DNA of 64,000 nucleotides from Cichorium intybus (Eukaryota; Streptophyta; Magnoliopsida; Asterales; Asteraceae), in assembly GCA_023525715.1 (NCBI GenBank), contig CM042011.1:6399283-6463282 (forward strand), in the 5' to 3' direction. The position numbers were made by a program, and so were the translations under genes. Under the pieces are notes generated by a model. It was given only the letters and a program-made list of their open reading frames with translations. It had not been told where the DNA came from and searched no databases. Shown here piece after piece: positions 1 through 10,277 of this stretch. Positions within the stretch are counted from its first letter, which is position 1. Each line of letters starts with the position of its first letter.

Positions 1-2527
1 GATGGTATTTCCTGATCGCGATTTTTCTGCTCTCGCGGTCGCGAAGAATTTTCGTCTCGTCGCGAGTGGTCTCCAGAGGGCTATTTTTTTCATTTTTCAA
101 TCTTGTTTTTATACCCTCTTTATACCTGTATGTTCGTACATTTAATACACACAATTTTTTATGTTTTTATAAAATAAAACACACTAGAATCAAATAATCA
201 AGCATAATAAAAACAACTAATTACACAAACTACACACTTATGCTTTGCATAAGTGTAAATGAGGGTTTGCAGTGAACACTCCCACAAAGTTCTCGGGTTG
301 CCTCCCGAAAAGCGCTAAGTTTAACGTCTTCAGCCGGACGCAGTGCCTCATACTCAATTGGTTAGATCTTTTGGATTAGTTAAAGCAATTTTATCAAAAA
401 CTACTTTTGAGTTATCCACCAATTGAATATAAGGTTTTAACCGTTGTCCATTGACTTTAAACGGTTCTCCTCCTTTTTCTGGTTTAATTTCTATTGCACC
501 ATGTAGTGCAACATCTGTTATGACATACGGACCAGTCCATTTGCTTTTTAATTTCCCAGGAAAGAGTTTGAGACGTGAATCAAATAACCATACCAATTGT
601 CCTTTATGAAATTGTTTTCGGACAATGTGGCGGTCATGAAAGTCTTTTGTTTTTTCTTTATAAATTTTTGAACTCTCATACGCCTCTTTCCTTATTTCCT
701 CCAGTTCTGATAACTGTAATTTCCTTTCTTCACCTGCATCAGTTAAATTAACATTAGCATTTTTGATTGCCCACATGGCACGATGCTCAATCTCTACAGG
801 TAAATGGCATGGCTTGCCATACACGAGTCTATACGGGGACATTCCAATGGGTGTTTTATATGCTGTTCGATAGGCCCATAAGGCATCGTCTAATCGAATG
901 GACCAGTCTTTTCGGTCTGGTCTGACTGTCTTTTCTAGAATTCTTTTAATTTCTCGATTAGACATCTCTGCTTGTCCACTTGTCTGTGGATGATATGGTG
1001 TACCAATTTTGTGAGTAACACCATAGTGTTTTAAAACTTTTTCAAAATGTCTATTTTTGAAATGGGAACCCCCGTCACTTATGATGGTTCGAGGGATTCC
1101 GTGTCTAGAGAAAATGTTCTTTTTGACAAATTTGCATACGACACTGTGGTCGTTTGTTCTGGTGGCTTCAGCTTCCACCCATTTGGACACGTAATCAACA
1201 GCTAATAGAATGTACAAATTTCCAAATGATGTGGGAAATGGTCCCATGAAGTCAATGCCCCAAACGTCAAAAATTTCAACAATTAATATCGGGGACATTG
1301 GCATCATGTCTCGCCTTGAGATCCCTCCCATCTTTTGACATCTATCACATGCTTTAACATAAGTGTAAGCATCTTTAAATAGAGAGGGCCAGAAAAAACC
1401 ACTTTGGAGAACTCGGTGCCCAGTCTTTTTGGCACTGAAATGTCCTCCACAAGCATATGAGTGACAGTGACGGAGAATGTCCGTCTGTTCATCGTCTGGC
1501 ACACATCTCCTGATAACCTGGTCTGCTCCTATTTTAAACAGGTCTGGATCCTCCCATAGATATTGCTTGGTTTGGGAGAAAAAATATCTCTTTTGTTGAG
1601 TGGTCCAGTGTGACGGTGTTTGTCCTGTTACAAAATAGTTAACCAAATTAGCAAACCATGGTAATTTCTGCACAGAAAACAGTTGTTCATCAGGAAAATC
1701 TTCTCGTATTGTTTCTCCTTGAATTTCATCGGTTTGGATTCTGGAGAGATGATCAGCCACCACATTCTTAGATCCCTTTTTATCTCGGATCTCTATGTCG
1801 AATTCTTGCAACAAAAGTACCCACCGAATGAGTCGTGGTTTTGTTTCCTTCTTTTCCATCAGATGGCGGATGGCACTGTGATCGGTGTACAAGATAACTT
1901 TAGATCCCCAAATGTAAGATCTAAATTTATCCAAAGCGTACACAACCGCCAAAAGTTCCTTTTCAGTGGTGGTATAATTGAGCTGTGCTTCGGAAAATGT
2001 TTTGCTTGAATAACAAATGACCACTGGTTTCTTGTCCACTCTTTGTCCCAATACCGCTCCTACAGCATAATCACTAGCATCACACATTATCTCAAAAGGA
2101 AGAAGCCAATTAGGTGCTTGCAAAATTGGTGCTTCGGTTAATTTATGTTTCAGAATGGTGAATGCTTCTTGACAATCGTTATCAAAGACAAATGGAGCGT
2201 CTTTTAATAACAATTTACACAGTGGTTTAGAGATGGTACTAAAATCTTTAATGAATCGTCGATAAAATCCGGCATGTCCGAGAAAGGAACGGATGCCTTT
2301 TACCGAGCTTGGTGGGGGAAGAGTGGAGATGATTTGTACTTTGGCTCTGTCGACTTCAAAACCGCGTTCTGAAACGACATGCCCAAGTACAATTCCTTCC
2401 TTGACCATGAAATGGCTCTTCTCCCAGCTTAAAATTAAATTAGATTCTGTGCATCTTTTTAGTACTTTCTCTAGCTGTTTTAAACAATTTTCAAAAGAGG
2501 AGCCAAATATCGAAAAATCATTATCTC
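1..2527 (-). mobile_element. Athila-type Ty3/gypsy element, 5'-truncated, runs off the left edge
   Basis: The 3' part of a large Ty3/gypsy retrotransposon in minus orientation: end of RT, RNase H, integrase, then non-coding 3' sequence to the window edge. On the upstream side homology stops near 2527, just before the RT catalytic block. Beyond it lies unrelated sequence with an enolase fragment, so the 5' half, gag and 5' LTR are gone. The first ~75 bases carry CpG-rich TCGCGA-type motifs of the kind found before TATA boxes in other LTRs here, so the 3' LTR may begin inside or beyond the left edge. Lineage is inferred from the integrase and RNase H wording typical of Athila/Tat elements. Confidence 0.8.
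354..2408 (-). CDS. Athila-like pol fragment: RT thumb, RNase H, integrase
   Basis: An open frame of 684 codons encoding the C-terminal part of a Ty3/gypsy polyprotein. Residues ~1-100 are the RT thumb/connection (SFLGHAGFYRRFIKDFS). RNase H covers ~105-225 with acidic residues D110, E151, D176 and D219. The integrase zinc-binding region is at ~313-358 (His residues in the HCHSYACGGH stretch, then CDRC). The catalytic core has D386 (GIDFMGP), D445 (SDGGSHF) and E481, a DD35E spacing. The frame continues in sense upstream to about 2527 (a segment like FSIFGSSFENCLKQLEKVL) and then meets a stop. The annotated ATG is therefore internal, and the usual YxDD-type motif is disrupted. It has no stop codons but cannot be autonomous because gag, protease and the RT catalytic core are missing. 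Confidence 0.85.
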   Translation of the reverse strand: MVKEGIVLGHVVSERGFEVDRAKVQIISTLPPPSSVKGIRSFLGHAGFYRRFIKDFSTISKPLCKLLLKDAPFVFDNDCQEAFTILKHKLTEAPILQAPNWLLPFEIMCDASDYAVGAVLGQRVDKKPVVICYSSKTFSEAQLNYTTTEKELLAVVYALDKFRSYIWGSKVILYTDHSAIRHLMEKKETKPRLIRWVLLLQEFDIEIRDKKGSKNVVADHLSRIQTDEIQGETIREDFPDEQLFSVQKLPWFANLVNYFVTGQTPSHWTTQQKRYFFSQTKQYLWEDPDLFKIGADQVIRRCVPDDEQTDILRHCHSYACGGHFSAKKTGHRVLQSGFFWPSLFKDAYTYVKACDRCQKMGGISRRDMMPMSPILIVEIFDVWGIDFMGPFPTSFGNLYILLAVDYVSKWVEAEATRTNDHSVVCKFVKKNIFSRHGIPRTIISDGGSHFKNRHFEKVLKHYGVTHKIGTPYHPQTSGQAEMSNREIKRILEKTVRPDRKDWSIRLDDALWAYRTAYKTPIGMSPYRLVYGKPCHLPVEIEHRAMWAIKNANVNLTDAGEERKLQLSELEEIRKEAYESSKIYKEKTKDFHDRHIVRKQFHKGQLVWLFDSRLKLFPGKLKSKWTGPYVITDVALHGAIEIKPEKGGEPFKVNGQRLKPYIQLVDNSKVVFDKIALTNPKDLTN

Positions 2528-2606
2528 CTGATCATATTAAAATAAATTCATAGAATATTGAACTACATTAAGAATTTACCACATATATTAATATACATAA
2601 ACTTAC

Positions 2607-2925
2607 TCATATAGCTAAAATATTCCCAACATGTTTTCCACCACTTATTAGAGTGAAGGCATGAACACGAAGAACATTGATTCCTCTTCCAGAAAGTTCA
2701 ACAATTTGTTTGTAAAGTGGAACATCTTTTTCAGCAGCTCCATCTATACAAGCAACAATTGAGACTGCTAATATTGCATTTGCTCTAAGTTCACCCTGGA
2801 GCCTGGACTATAAATATGTTATAATTGCAGATTTGAGTCAAGGAAAAACGTTTTCGATTACCTTTTTCTCAGTTTTGTCCGAATCTATCATCGCCTGATC
2901 AATTTGGTTCTCAATTTTGTCTAAA
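2607..2925 (-). pseudogene. Enolase (cytosolic ENO3-type) pseudogene fragment with retained intron
   Basis: Two exon pieces resemble plant enolase-like protein ENO3. The upstream piece (2862-2925) reads IDQAMIDSDKTEKK. After a ~65-base intron with GT and AG ends, the second piece (2607-2796) reads ANAILAVSIVACIDGAAEKD and then LISGGKHVGNILAI before a GTAAGT donor. Enolase converts 2-phosphoglycerate to phosphoenolpyruvate in glycolysis. Only ~90 residues from the N-terminal half survive, with substitutions and a stop at the exon end. Retained splice sites show a genomic rather than retroposed copy. The upstream piece contains a small tandem duplication (AMLDLDKIENQ followed by IDQAMIDSDKTEKK). 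Family identification is from memory of ENO3 sequences. Confidence 0.75.
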
Positions 2926-3189
2926 TCTAGCATCGCCTTCACATTCCTTGCGTTTTTTTTATCGAGTACAGAAGCAGGGACAAACTCAGAAGGAAGTCGA
3001 CAGGAGGTTTTCTTTTCTTTTTCTTTTTTGCATTTTAATGAACTCGGAAGTAAGCAACAACGATTCATGCCCGTATCTAGGTTTCATATTCTTCTAGGCT
3101 TCACCTTCTGGGCTGGACTACATATATGGGCTGCTACTAAGGAAAAATTGAGTAGTGGCCCGTGCCACTGTGGGCACAAGCCCAGTTTA

Positions 3190-3340
3190 GCCACTGTCTA
3201 AGGACATATAGTAGACGGAAAACCCTTGTTAAAAATATTGGCATGCTGAGACGATGATTGAACATATAACACTCTTAGTTCTCATTGACGACTTTGTCTC
3301 GAACGTAGTGAATGTCGATGTCATTGGGCTTGGTTATGTG
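3190..3340 (-). pseudogene. Ancient Ty1/copia pol, piece 4: RNase H C-terminus
   Basis: In the minus frame this reads DIDIHYVRDKVV, the end of a Ty1/copia RNase H (family pattern HIEIDIHFVRDKV). It continues the reading interrupted at 12406: the other side ends in VYMSNNSI. The two halves are joined by the TSD ATGTG of element 1. Stops and frameshifts show an old, dead copy. The same copia pol also appears at 12406-13135, 17764-18303 and 18981-19610. Confidence 0.75.
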
Positions 3341-3622
3341 TGAAAAGGTATTCCGCAACCATGAACTAAATAACCTAAGTTCACATGCAACCTAGAAAAG
3401 ATCTATGTTTTCTTACTTTGAACATGTAACTAATTCCTAAAGGCCAAACAAAAATAACTAAAAGAATAAATCAGAAAAACTAACCTTTAGTTTTAATCTT
3501 GAAGCTAACCAGCACAAGTGTTCTGCCTCAAATGAGATCACACCCAGGGAGCCAGAGGAAAGGACCGAAAATTCCAGAGAGAATAATAGAATGAGCAACT
3601 GATAATGAGGTCTAGGGTTTCC

Positions 3623-3630
3623 TATTTATA
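3623..3630 (-). promoter_or_regulatory. TATA box in element 1 LTR
   Basis: TATAAATA in minus sense, in the context CCTATAAATAGG. The same box lies at 11911-11918 in the 5' LTR. It is the likely core promoter that starts the element transcript. Confidence 0.6.
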
Positions 3631-3686
3631 GGGAACCAAGTGGCAAAGCTAGAAACCCTAGCCGCAGCCCATTTTCCGGATTATCT

Positions 3687-3826
3687 GTACGCGCGTCGCG
3701 GCCAGATCGTTTGCGCGCCGCGCGCCGCAATTCAACTATTGAATTCGTACGAATATGTACGCGCGTCGCGGCCTTTACATTGGCGTGCCGCGCGCCGCAA
3801 TTCAACTATTGAATTTGTACGACTTT
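3687..3826 (-). repeat. 70-bp CpG-rich tandem duplication in the element 1 LTR promoter
   Basis: Two ~70-bp units (3687-3756 and 3757-3826), each with a CGCGTCGCGG block, a short spacer, a GCGC/CCGCGC block and then ATTCAACTATTGAATT. They lie ~60-200 bp upstream of the TATA box in sense. The other LTR has the same pair at about 11975-12114 with several CpG-to-TpG/CpA changes. The LTRs of element 2 and the solo LTR at 51758 lack this module. Confidence 0.75.
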
Positions 3827-4117
3827 AATCCCTGACCTCCTGATTAATCTAATTAATGCCACAGAAATTAATCCAATTAATTTCTGATTAATTATTAATC
3901 AATCAATATAGTTTCTAATTAATATATTATTACTTTAATATATTAACAAACCATATCTTTTATTTCTATTGATTTATTAATCCCATAATAAACCAACCTC
4001 TCTCTCTACCGAACTTTCTACCAAACCTCCAGCTATGAGGGCAACCCAAATGGACTTTGCTTCTATTAATTAGGTAAATACAAATTATTAGTCATGGCTT
4101 AGACACCTAATCCAACA

Positions 4118-4130
4118 GTCTCCCACTTGG
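4118..4130 (-). other. Polypurine tract of element 1
   Basis: In sense, CCAAGTGGGAGAC directly abuts the 3' LTR start TGTTGG. This is the classic Ty1/copia plus-strand primer site and it fixes the element orientation. Confidence 0.8.
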
Positions 4131-5208
4131 ATAAGTCTATGACTATAATTACCAATTTAACCTTTGATTAATCAGCAACCTGCAGCTTCCTAGAAACTGC
4201 TGCCGAACTCTGACCTAGTCAGTTCTATCCATAGATAAGTGATCAGATGATCCTCCGTCCAACAAGATATTTTCAGACATGAGACATGGATTGAGATCAA
4301 TCTCTGTCTGACACACTGTTTCCCGATTTCCGATTTTGCTTATGACTTTTAGACTTCTAATTGAACGAATCAATTCAGTCCTGGCTGGCCAGCGCTTTAG
4401 TCAACTTCAAAATCATCGAGTGGCCAACAGATATCTGTTTCCCGTCAGGGTCATGGGACGAATAAGCTTCGACTCATATGTTATATCTTTTACCCGACAA
4501 ATCACTCACAACAGCACGTTTTATAACACCGAGTTACCGATGCGTTTTCGTACTATCAATGAACAACCGCCTTGCAAATTATAACTCATATCTCTCAACT
4601 TTAAGACCATAAGATATTATCGTCTCAACATTGCTCGTGATATAATCCATGAAGCAATCCATTGAGCGCGGGTTTATCCAATACTCAAATCTCCATTTCC
4701 AAGTACTCATGAACGTTGCAGCAATCTTATTGCTATGTCTAACTCCTTAGACAATCTACAAACCAATTCATGACAGTCTTCCTTCATACTTACTCCCTAA
4801 GAGCATGAACGACTGTGGATATTTGAATAATCCAATTATTCAGGAAGTAAACATGCAAAAGTGAAACATAAAATCTGACTGGCAGCTACTCCTGCTAATT
4901 ACCAAGTCTCCACGAGGTAATCACCAAGTCGGATTTGTCATAACTATTATCGGTTTCTTATTCTCTTTTAAACTTTCAATTCAAGCCTTTTATATCTATG
5001 TCTATGACATTTTCACTCTTTCTATGTATCCAAGTGTCTAACACTTATACACTTTATTGCAGATGATCCTATCGGATACTCTTCCGATGATATCTCAATT
5101 TGTCATTTTGTCATTTTGTCATTCTCTCTCACAACTCCATTCCGGTGATGTGTACCGTGACTGCCCATGGTTCTCGGGTCTTTAGTCCACATGACTACAC
5201 CCTAAGAC

Positions 5209-5270
5209 AATTTCGAGGTGTCATGATGTGCCGGTGACCCACACGCGCTCTATCAGAAACCAACGAAATT
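5209..5270 (-). other. Conserved hairpin-core motif, copy A of element 1
   Basis: The core at 5224-5255 in sense is GAGCGCGTGTGG-GTCA-CCGGCAC. It is closed by TGAT/ATCA and, further out, by AATTTCG (5209-5215) pairing with CGAAATT (5264-5270). One inner pair is lost. The same core recurs at seven other places. Confidence 0.65.
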
Positions 5271-5606
5271 CTTTAACCATGAAGTCCTACAGCACCACGT
5301 TCTGGTGTAATCGATTACCGATTTTAAAACCCTTTCAAATCAATCACCCTAATCATTTCCCAATGATTTCTCACGTCTGTTCAAAAATCCATTCAGTATT
5401 CTCAGCCAGGCAATATCCTGAATCCAACTTACAATGCTCTAAGCATTAAGTCATCAGGATATGTTCATAACACTTCTGATTTGTCCAAGAGGCTCGAGGA
5501 ACCTGATGTAATCTCATTCCAAGCACTTTCGGAATCCTAAGATTACCAATAATCCTTGTGTCATGATTTCCGGAAACCATTTCCTTTCAGGAACTCTTTC
5601 TTATGC

Positions 5607-5626
5607 ATCTTGAATCCCATCAAGAT
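5607..5626 (-). repeat. Hairpin unit near the element 1 3' end (first unit)
   Basis: ATCTTGA-atccca-TCAAGAT forms a 7-bp stem with a short loop. It belongs to a ~170-bp unit that is split here by the solo LTR. The unit repeats at 7291-7430 and twice in element 2. Confidence 0.55.
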
Positions 5627-6826
5627 CATATTCTCAACGGCTAAGTCAATTGTAACGACCCGGCTCTCCAAAGCCTGAGACTTTACAAGATAATATCACC
5701 AGGGATCGTCCCATGATCCAAGCCGAGCGTTACCTATACCTGCAAAAACCACATAAATAAAGGGGTAAGCTATAAAGCTTAGTGAGTAATCGAATCACAG
5801 TATGGCCTAAATAGCCACACTCGTTTCACAGACTTATTTCACAACATTTGACCGTCCTACGATCATACTGTGAAACTACCGTATTACCCGACGGAACTCA
5901 CTTCTCTCGTACACTCTTACTATACTTTCTTCTATTATCTGGTAACATATAATGTTACTCTTTTACTATTTATCTTTTACTGTCTGGTAATTTATGTCGT
6001 TACCGTACTGTCTGCACTTTCTTTTATTACTTGGTAACTTATAATGTTACCATACTGTCTGTCTTTCTGTACATCCTTTTACTGTCTTATAGCATTATCA
6101 TACTGTCTAACGTTACTCACTTACGGTATTGTATACCGTTCTGTATTTTACTATTATGCCGCCTATTTTTATTATACGGCTACTCATTCGTTACTACTAT
6201 TTTTATAAATGTTTACCGGTTCCGCACCGGGTTATCTGGCGATACTTTTATTCTTAAGCAAATTTATTATTTGGTACTGTCTTTACGATCTTCTATGCTT
6301 GTTTTATGGAATATTCATATCCCCAATACTGGTGCAACATTTGAAGCTGGCACGCAGTATTTACTTAATATCTTTTTCTTTGTCATAATGTTATCCTTTG
6401 GTGAGGACACCATTTTACTGGTTAATCACACTGACTAGTATCACTCCGTGACACTCTACTATTCCTGGGCCAGACTCGTCAAACAAGCCCGTAACATATC
6501 TACTTCCCTCGTAACTACTAACTCATAAATCATAACTGTATTATACTGTATTTCATTCAATAATCTCTTTCTACTATAGTTTAACACATATAAACTACTA
6601 GGGAGATACGGTAGCGATTACTCACTTTGAGTTTGGTGCTTTCCCGGAGTCCTGGCACGTTTCTCGTTCCGGACTTCTGATAGCTCCCGAGCACCTCGAT
6701 GCTAGCTACCGCTGCCTTCTTACTTCTTACTATCATCTCTTAACATATACCCCTTACCAGAACACTCTCTTATATCGTATATGTGTTTCGTGTGTGTTCT
6801 GCCTCAAAAATGAGGCTTGTGCCTCG

Positions 6827-6834
6827 TATTTATA
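6827..6834 (-). promoter_or_regulatory. TATA box of the Tekay-like solo LTR
   Basis: TATAAATA in minus sense, 17 bp from the first CpG-rich decamer. It is the likely LTR core promoter. Confidence 0.6.
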
Positions 6835-6850
6835 GCCTCTGAACATCCCT

Positions 6851-6984
6851 CGCGTCGCGACCATGCCCCCCGTCGCGTCGCGATGACTCACCTCGAATGA
6901 TTGCCTGATTGCGCAATTTACGGCGAAATTTCCGGATCTCGCGACAGCTGTCGCGTCGCGACCACCATGGCCGTCGCGTCGCGA
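6851..6984 (-). promoter_or_regulatory. Two bipartite CGCGTCGCGA modules upstream of the LTR TATA
   Basis: CGCGTCGCGACCAT at 6851 and CCGTCGCGTCGCGA at 6870 form the first module. CGCGTCGCGACCA at 6952 and CCGTCGCGTCGCGA at 6971 form the second. In both, the half-sites start 19 bp apart and the decamers lie 23 bp apart. The same arrangement occurs in the LTRs of the unrelated copia element 3. Likely an enhancer or factor-binding module; function is inferred. Confidence 0.55.
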
Positions 6985-7160
6985 GGCGCCGACATTAAAT
7001 TGTCCGGTTTTTTCTGCTTTTTGCTACGTTTTGACTTCTAGGCTTTGATCATTATATTTTTCTTATCTCATAATGACCTTAACATCGTTATTTGGCCACA
7101 CCAAAGGCCAAAACGTTCTTACTTTTGATCTACAGTCCCTCCCGGGACACGGTTGTCACA

Positions 7161-7440
7161 TCAATACTGTCAGTCTCATCTATCTGATAGATGTCTATGA
7201 ACTACGTGAGCATGCTGCACCTTCTTTGTTTCTTTCATGCCAATTCATTACACTTTGCAATGACAGGAAACTCCATTCCTGGGGTTATGCATCTTGAATC
7301 TCATCAAGATCATATTGGCAGAATTCCGATCTATCTAATAGATGTTCACAACCACCTGAGTATGTTGTATCTCTTAAAATTTTTCATAGCGAGCCGTTTC
7401 TTAACACCAAGTCATTACACTTTGTAATGATAAGAGACGT
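7161..7440 (-). repeat. Three-hairpin tandem units in element 1
   Basis: The rest of unit 1 has ATCTATC-T-GATAGAT (7178-7192) and CATTACACTTTGCAATG (7246-7262). Unit 2 has ATCTTGA/TCAAGAT (7291-7310), ATCTATC-T-AATAGAT (7329-7343) and TCATTAC/GTAATGA (7412-7430). The same order of hairpins is seen in element 2 at 31100-31406. Confidence 0.6.
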
Positions 7441-7719
7441 TTCCTAGAACCAGTATGTAACCCACATACAATGATGGCAGATAACAACGATACTCCCACT
7501 GGCTTTGACACCGTCATATGACTCTTTCGGACTATTCACAAAATCCAGAACTTATGGCACATTTTGCGAAACCGAAATCCAAACCTTTCCGACATATTAA
7601 AGGAAATCTTTCAGGCTATTCACAAAATCCAAACCTTTTGGCCTATTTTGAGAATCTGAATATCCTTTATTGCGAGATGCCTATGGGACGAATCCCGGGG
7701 CCATGTACCTTTTGTAATG

Positions 7720-7790
7720 GCATGCTCTATGTGAGTCCATATTAGTATGCCGGTAAACCACACACGCTCCACTAACGACTCACACAATGC
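7720..7790 (-). other. Conserved hairpin-core motif, copy B of element 1
   Basis: The core at 7742-7775 in sense is GGAGCGTGTGTGG-TTTA-CCGGCAT. Closing stem TTAGT/ACTAA. The outer stem TGTGAGTC (7730-7737) pairs perfectly with GACTCACA (7777-7784). The equivalent in element 2 is at 39275-39308. Confidence 0.7.
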
Positions 7791-9337
7791 CACGCAGAAT
7801 CCTCTCGGATTACATCTTCTATTGAGAGTGCTTCTCTCAGAATCAATTGCTTGACTCCAAGTGATGACTCATTCAACCAGATGTTCTGTAAGCACATTTC
7901 TATGTTCCCTTCTTTTGATGATTCAATTACTCCCACTGGTTCCTAGACCAGTTGTAAAGATCAATCAAACTGTCACATAGACTGTGTCTCGCGGTAAGGT
8001 TCTCTTATTTGGCAGCAACTGGGCTCACCAATGCTTCCAGCAGTCGGATTACTTATCCGTACCATCTTTAGTGTTTTACCACTACCCGGTATATCACCCA
8101 AATCATAACTCCTTATGACAGTGACAATAACTACTGGTCAAGCGAAGAGAGGGTATGTCAGGTTTAACAGGAATCTAATTCCTGGTCAAGTCCCAATGGT
8201 GACTAAAGGTTCTTTCACTTGGCTAATCCCTGAACTCATTCAGAATTATTCTTACTCCCACTGTTTCCTTAGAACTTGAGTTCTTTCTAAAAGTACTCTT
8301 CTTTCAAAGGATAACCGGAGTGGCCAATGAAACGACATTGCTGATCAGTTTCAGGCTTGTCATGAGATTCAGACGAATGCTACATGACCCTGGACTTTCT
8401 ATGTACTAGTGGGACGATCCCAGCTTTACATTTCAGACACTGTCAACGTAACCTACTTAGTCTAAGATGTGGTCGGAATATGGCTTCTGCGGTCTGACTG
8501 GTTGAATATTTAATTCATTGAAATATTAGTCAGAAATGTATCCAGTGTATCTTATACACCAAGGATCAAAACTATTTCGATCAATGCTCCATCATCTTCC
8601 CTAAGACACATTATAACCATTAGTGTTATTGGAAGAGGATAAACTGTGAAACATTTTCTCAGTCTATGTTGTTACTCAGGTTCTGTTGATCTTATACTTC
8701 CTTTGAAATCCTTGAACACTTCAAGGTTCCAATCAATCGCTTATTTCGATAAACGAAGCCATATTTGTCAAACCATTTGGCAAATATCATGAAGCATAAC
8801 TAATCGTGTTCTGTTTGAAGATTCGAGCAATACACAGTAACTTATGTGTCTGTTGCTCAAAATCTTAATACCTTTACATCTCCATGTAAATTTATGACTT
8901 TGTTAATATTGTTCAAGACATGTAATCATCACCTGACTCCAAGTCAACTGATTCCAAAATCCTATCCATTGGATCTTTGGGTGATTCCTTTCTTGCCACA
9001 ATTAATTTTATTAAGCACTCAATTCATCATGTGACTCTAAGTCAAATGATTCCAAAGTCCTGTCCAACTGGACATTTGGTTGAAGTGATTCTCATAAAAT
9101 TCACTTTAACAATCGTAAAGAACACAATTTACAAATCCAATCCCATTGGATGTATCAACATTCAAGTTATTACCATTTATGCCATTAACACATTCACACA
9201 ACATTTCGAGGATAATTAAAACAATCATGCTTTAAAAGAAAAATATTTTATTAAACCAGAATTATCCTCAGAATAATGTACTATGCGAATCCATGTCGTA
9301 TGTATCTATAAACTAATAACAAGAACAAATATCTAGC

Positions 9338-10277
9338 TTAACTCAAAAACCGCACGAGCTCCAGATCCAATCTGAATATGCTCCTGTGCGACACCATCCC
9401 GCATCCTCCAGAGTTCGTGCATACAGAGCAAATGTGTGAAACACATCCTGTATCAAGGAAATGAGGATCAGGTGTTCTGAATTCTAAGATATTTATGAGT
9501 TTACCAAACGGTTTGGCTTTGGAGCATTTTTCCAATCTTTCCGTGACTGTGTCCCACCTTGTGGATTCCCAGTTTGAAACATCGAACAATCGGTCCAGAC
9601 GATCTGGATCATTTCTTGATGCACCTTAATACTGGACTCAATCCTGAAGCAGCTGAATTAATGGAACTATGCTTCTCCATGAACGATTCATACAGAGTCG
9701 ATATTGAATGCACTTCCACGATTGTCTTATCCGGTTACCCTTTCTGTTCATCTGGATGAACAGGTCAGCGAGTTGAGCTAATGCTTAACTCCCGATCACA
9801 AAAGGAAACCAGTTTTATACTGTTCGCCTATGTATCCCTCAATCTCGGGAACATGCAAACTGGTGCTACTTCCTTCTAGCTTGTAACTTCAAGCTCTTTG
9901 AAGATCCTAGTTCGTTCCCTTTATTCAACCAGTTCTCGAAACCTTTCCTCAACTAGCTGTGCTAACTTATCTGACCCCAGGAATTCTAAATCCCTGCGGA
10001 ACTCGGGGTCAATGATCAATAGCATAAGGCAACGAACTTCCTTGGACTCAATAGTCAAGGAGTCATGCTCATCACAAGCTGCTGTGTGATGCCATGTTTG
10101 GGAGCGGACACTCAGTCGGATATGGTTCGCCAGCAAAACTAAGAACTATTCTCTAATTGCAAAACCATATCATATAGTCAAGGCCAGTCAGCCTTACCAT
10201 ACTAAACTGGTGCTTTCTGAAGCTCTCAGAAATGGGTGAAGGAGGAGAAGGAGGAGAATGACATTTTCTTCAGACAT
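9338..10277 (-). pseudogene. Element 1 gag plus start of protease, decayed
   Basis: The start codon at 10275-10277 (MSE...) matches the gag start of element 2. The segment around 9921-10136 reads LMLLIIDPEFRRDLEFLGSD, paralleling LMLLTIDPEFRKDFESLGPY in element 2. The 3' end (9338-9589) contains HFLDTGCVSHIC, which looks like the aspartic-protease active site of a Ty1/copia polyprotein (DTGC). Several frameshifts and stops separate these pieces. Gag would form the retroelement particle; here it is dead. Nothing resembling integrase or RT follows. Confidence 0.75.

Larger units (their letters stand above)
3341..4117 (-). repeat. Element 1 3' LTR (777 bp)
   Basis: On the plus strand it starts TGAAAAGG and ends CCAACA; in sense it is TGTTGG...CCTTTTCA. 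It matches 11629-12405 almost throughout. A TATAAATA box in minus sense lies at 3623-3630. Upstream of it is a CpG-rich tandem duplication at 3687-3826. The TSD ATGTG precedes it at 3336-3340. Confidence 0.95.
5651..7160 (-). mobile_element. Solo LTR of a Ty3/gypsy (Tekay-like) element
   Basis: A 1510-bp LTR starting TGTAACGACCCGG and ending TTGTCACA, with TSD TCAAT at 5646-5650 and 7161-7165. No internal region is present, so it arose by LTR-LTR recombination. Promoter polarity is minus: a TATAAATA box lies at 6827-6834, with CpG-rich bipartite modules upstream of it at 6851-6883 and 6952-6984. The short frame at 6031-6438 is not credible. The terminal sequences resemble the chromovirus LTR at 58604. 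Confidence 0.9.
4131..9337 (-). other. Conserved non-coding body of element 1
   Basis: About 3.7 kb of element-derived sequence, not counting the solo LTR at 5651-7160. It aligns by eye with the body of element 2 (29662-31541 and 39121-40930) but has no long frame on either strand and no recognisable pol motif. It contains hairpin-core copies at 5224-5255 and 7742-7775 and the three-hairpin tandem units at about 5588-5650 and 7161-7440. Short frames here are not supported as genes. Confidence 0.7.

Noticed and set aside
6031..6438. A 135-codon hydrophobic frame in the solo LTR
   Set aside because: Composition follows the T/A-rich LTR and there is no homology or start context.
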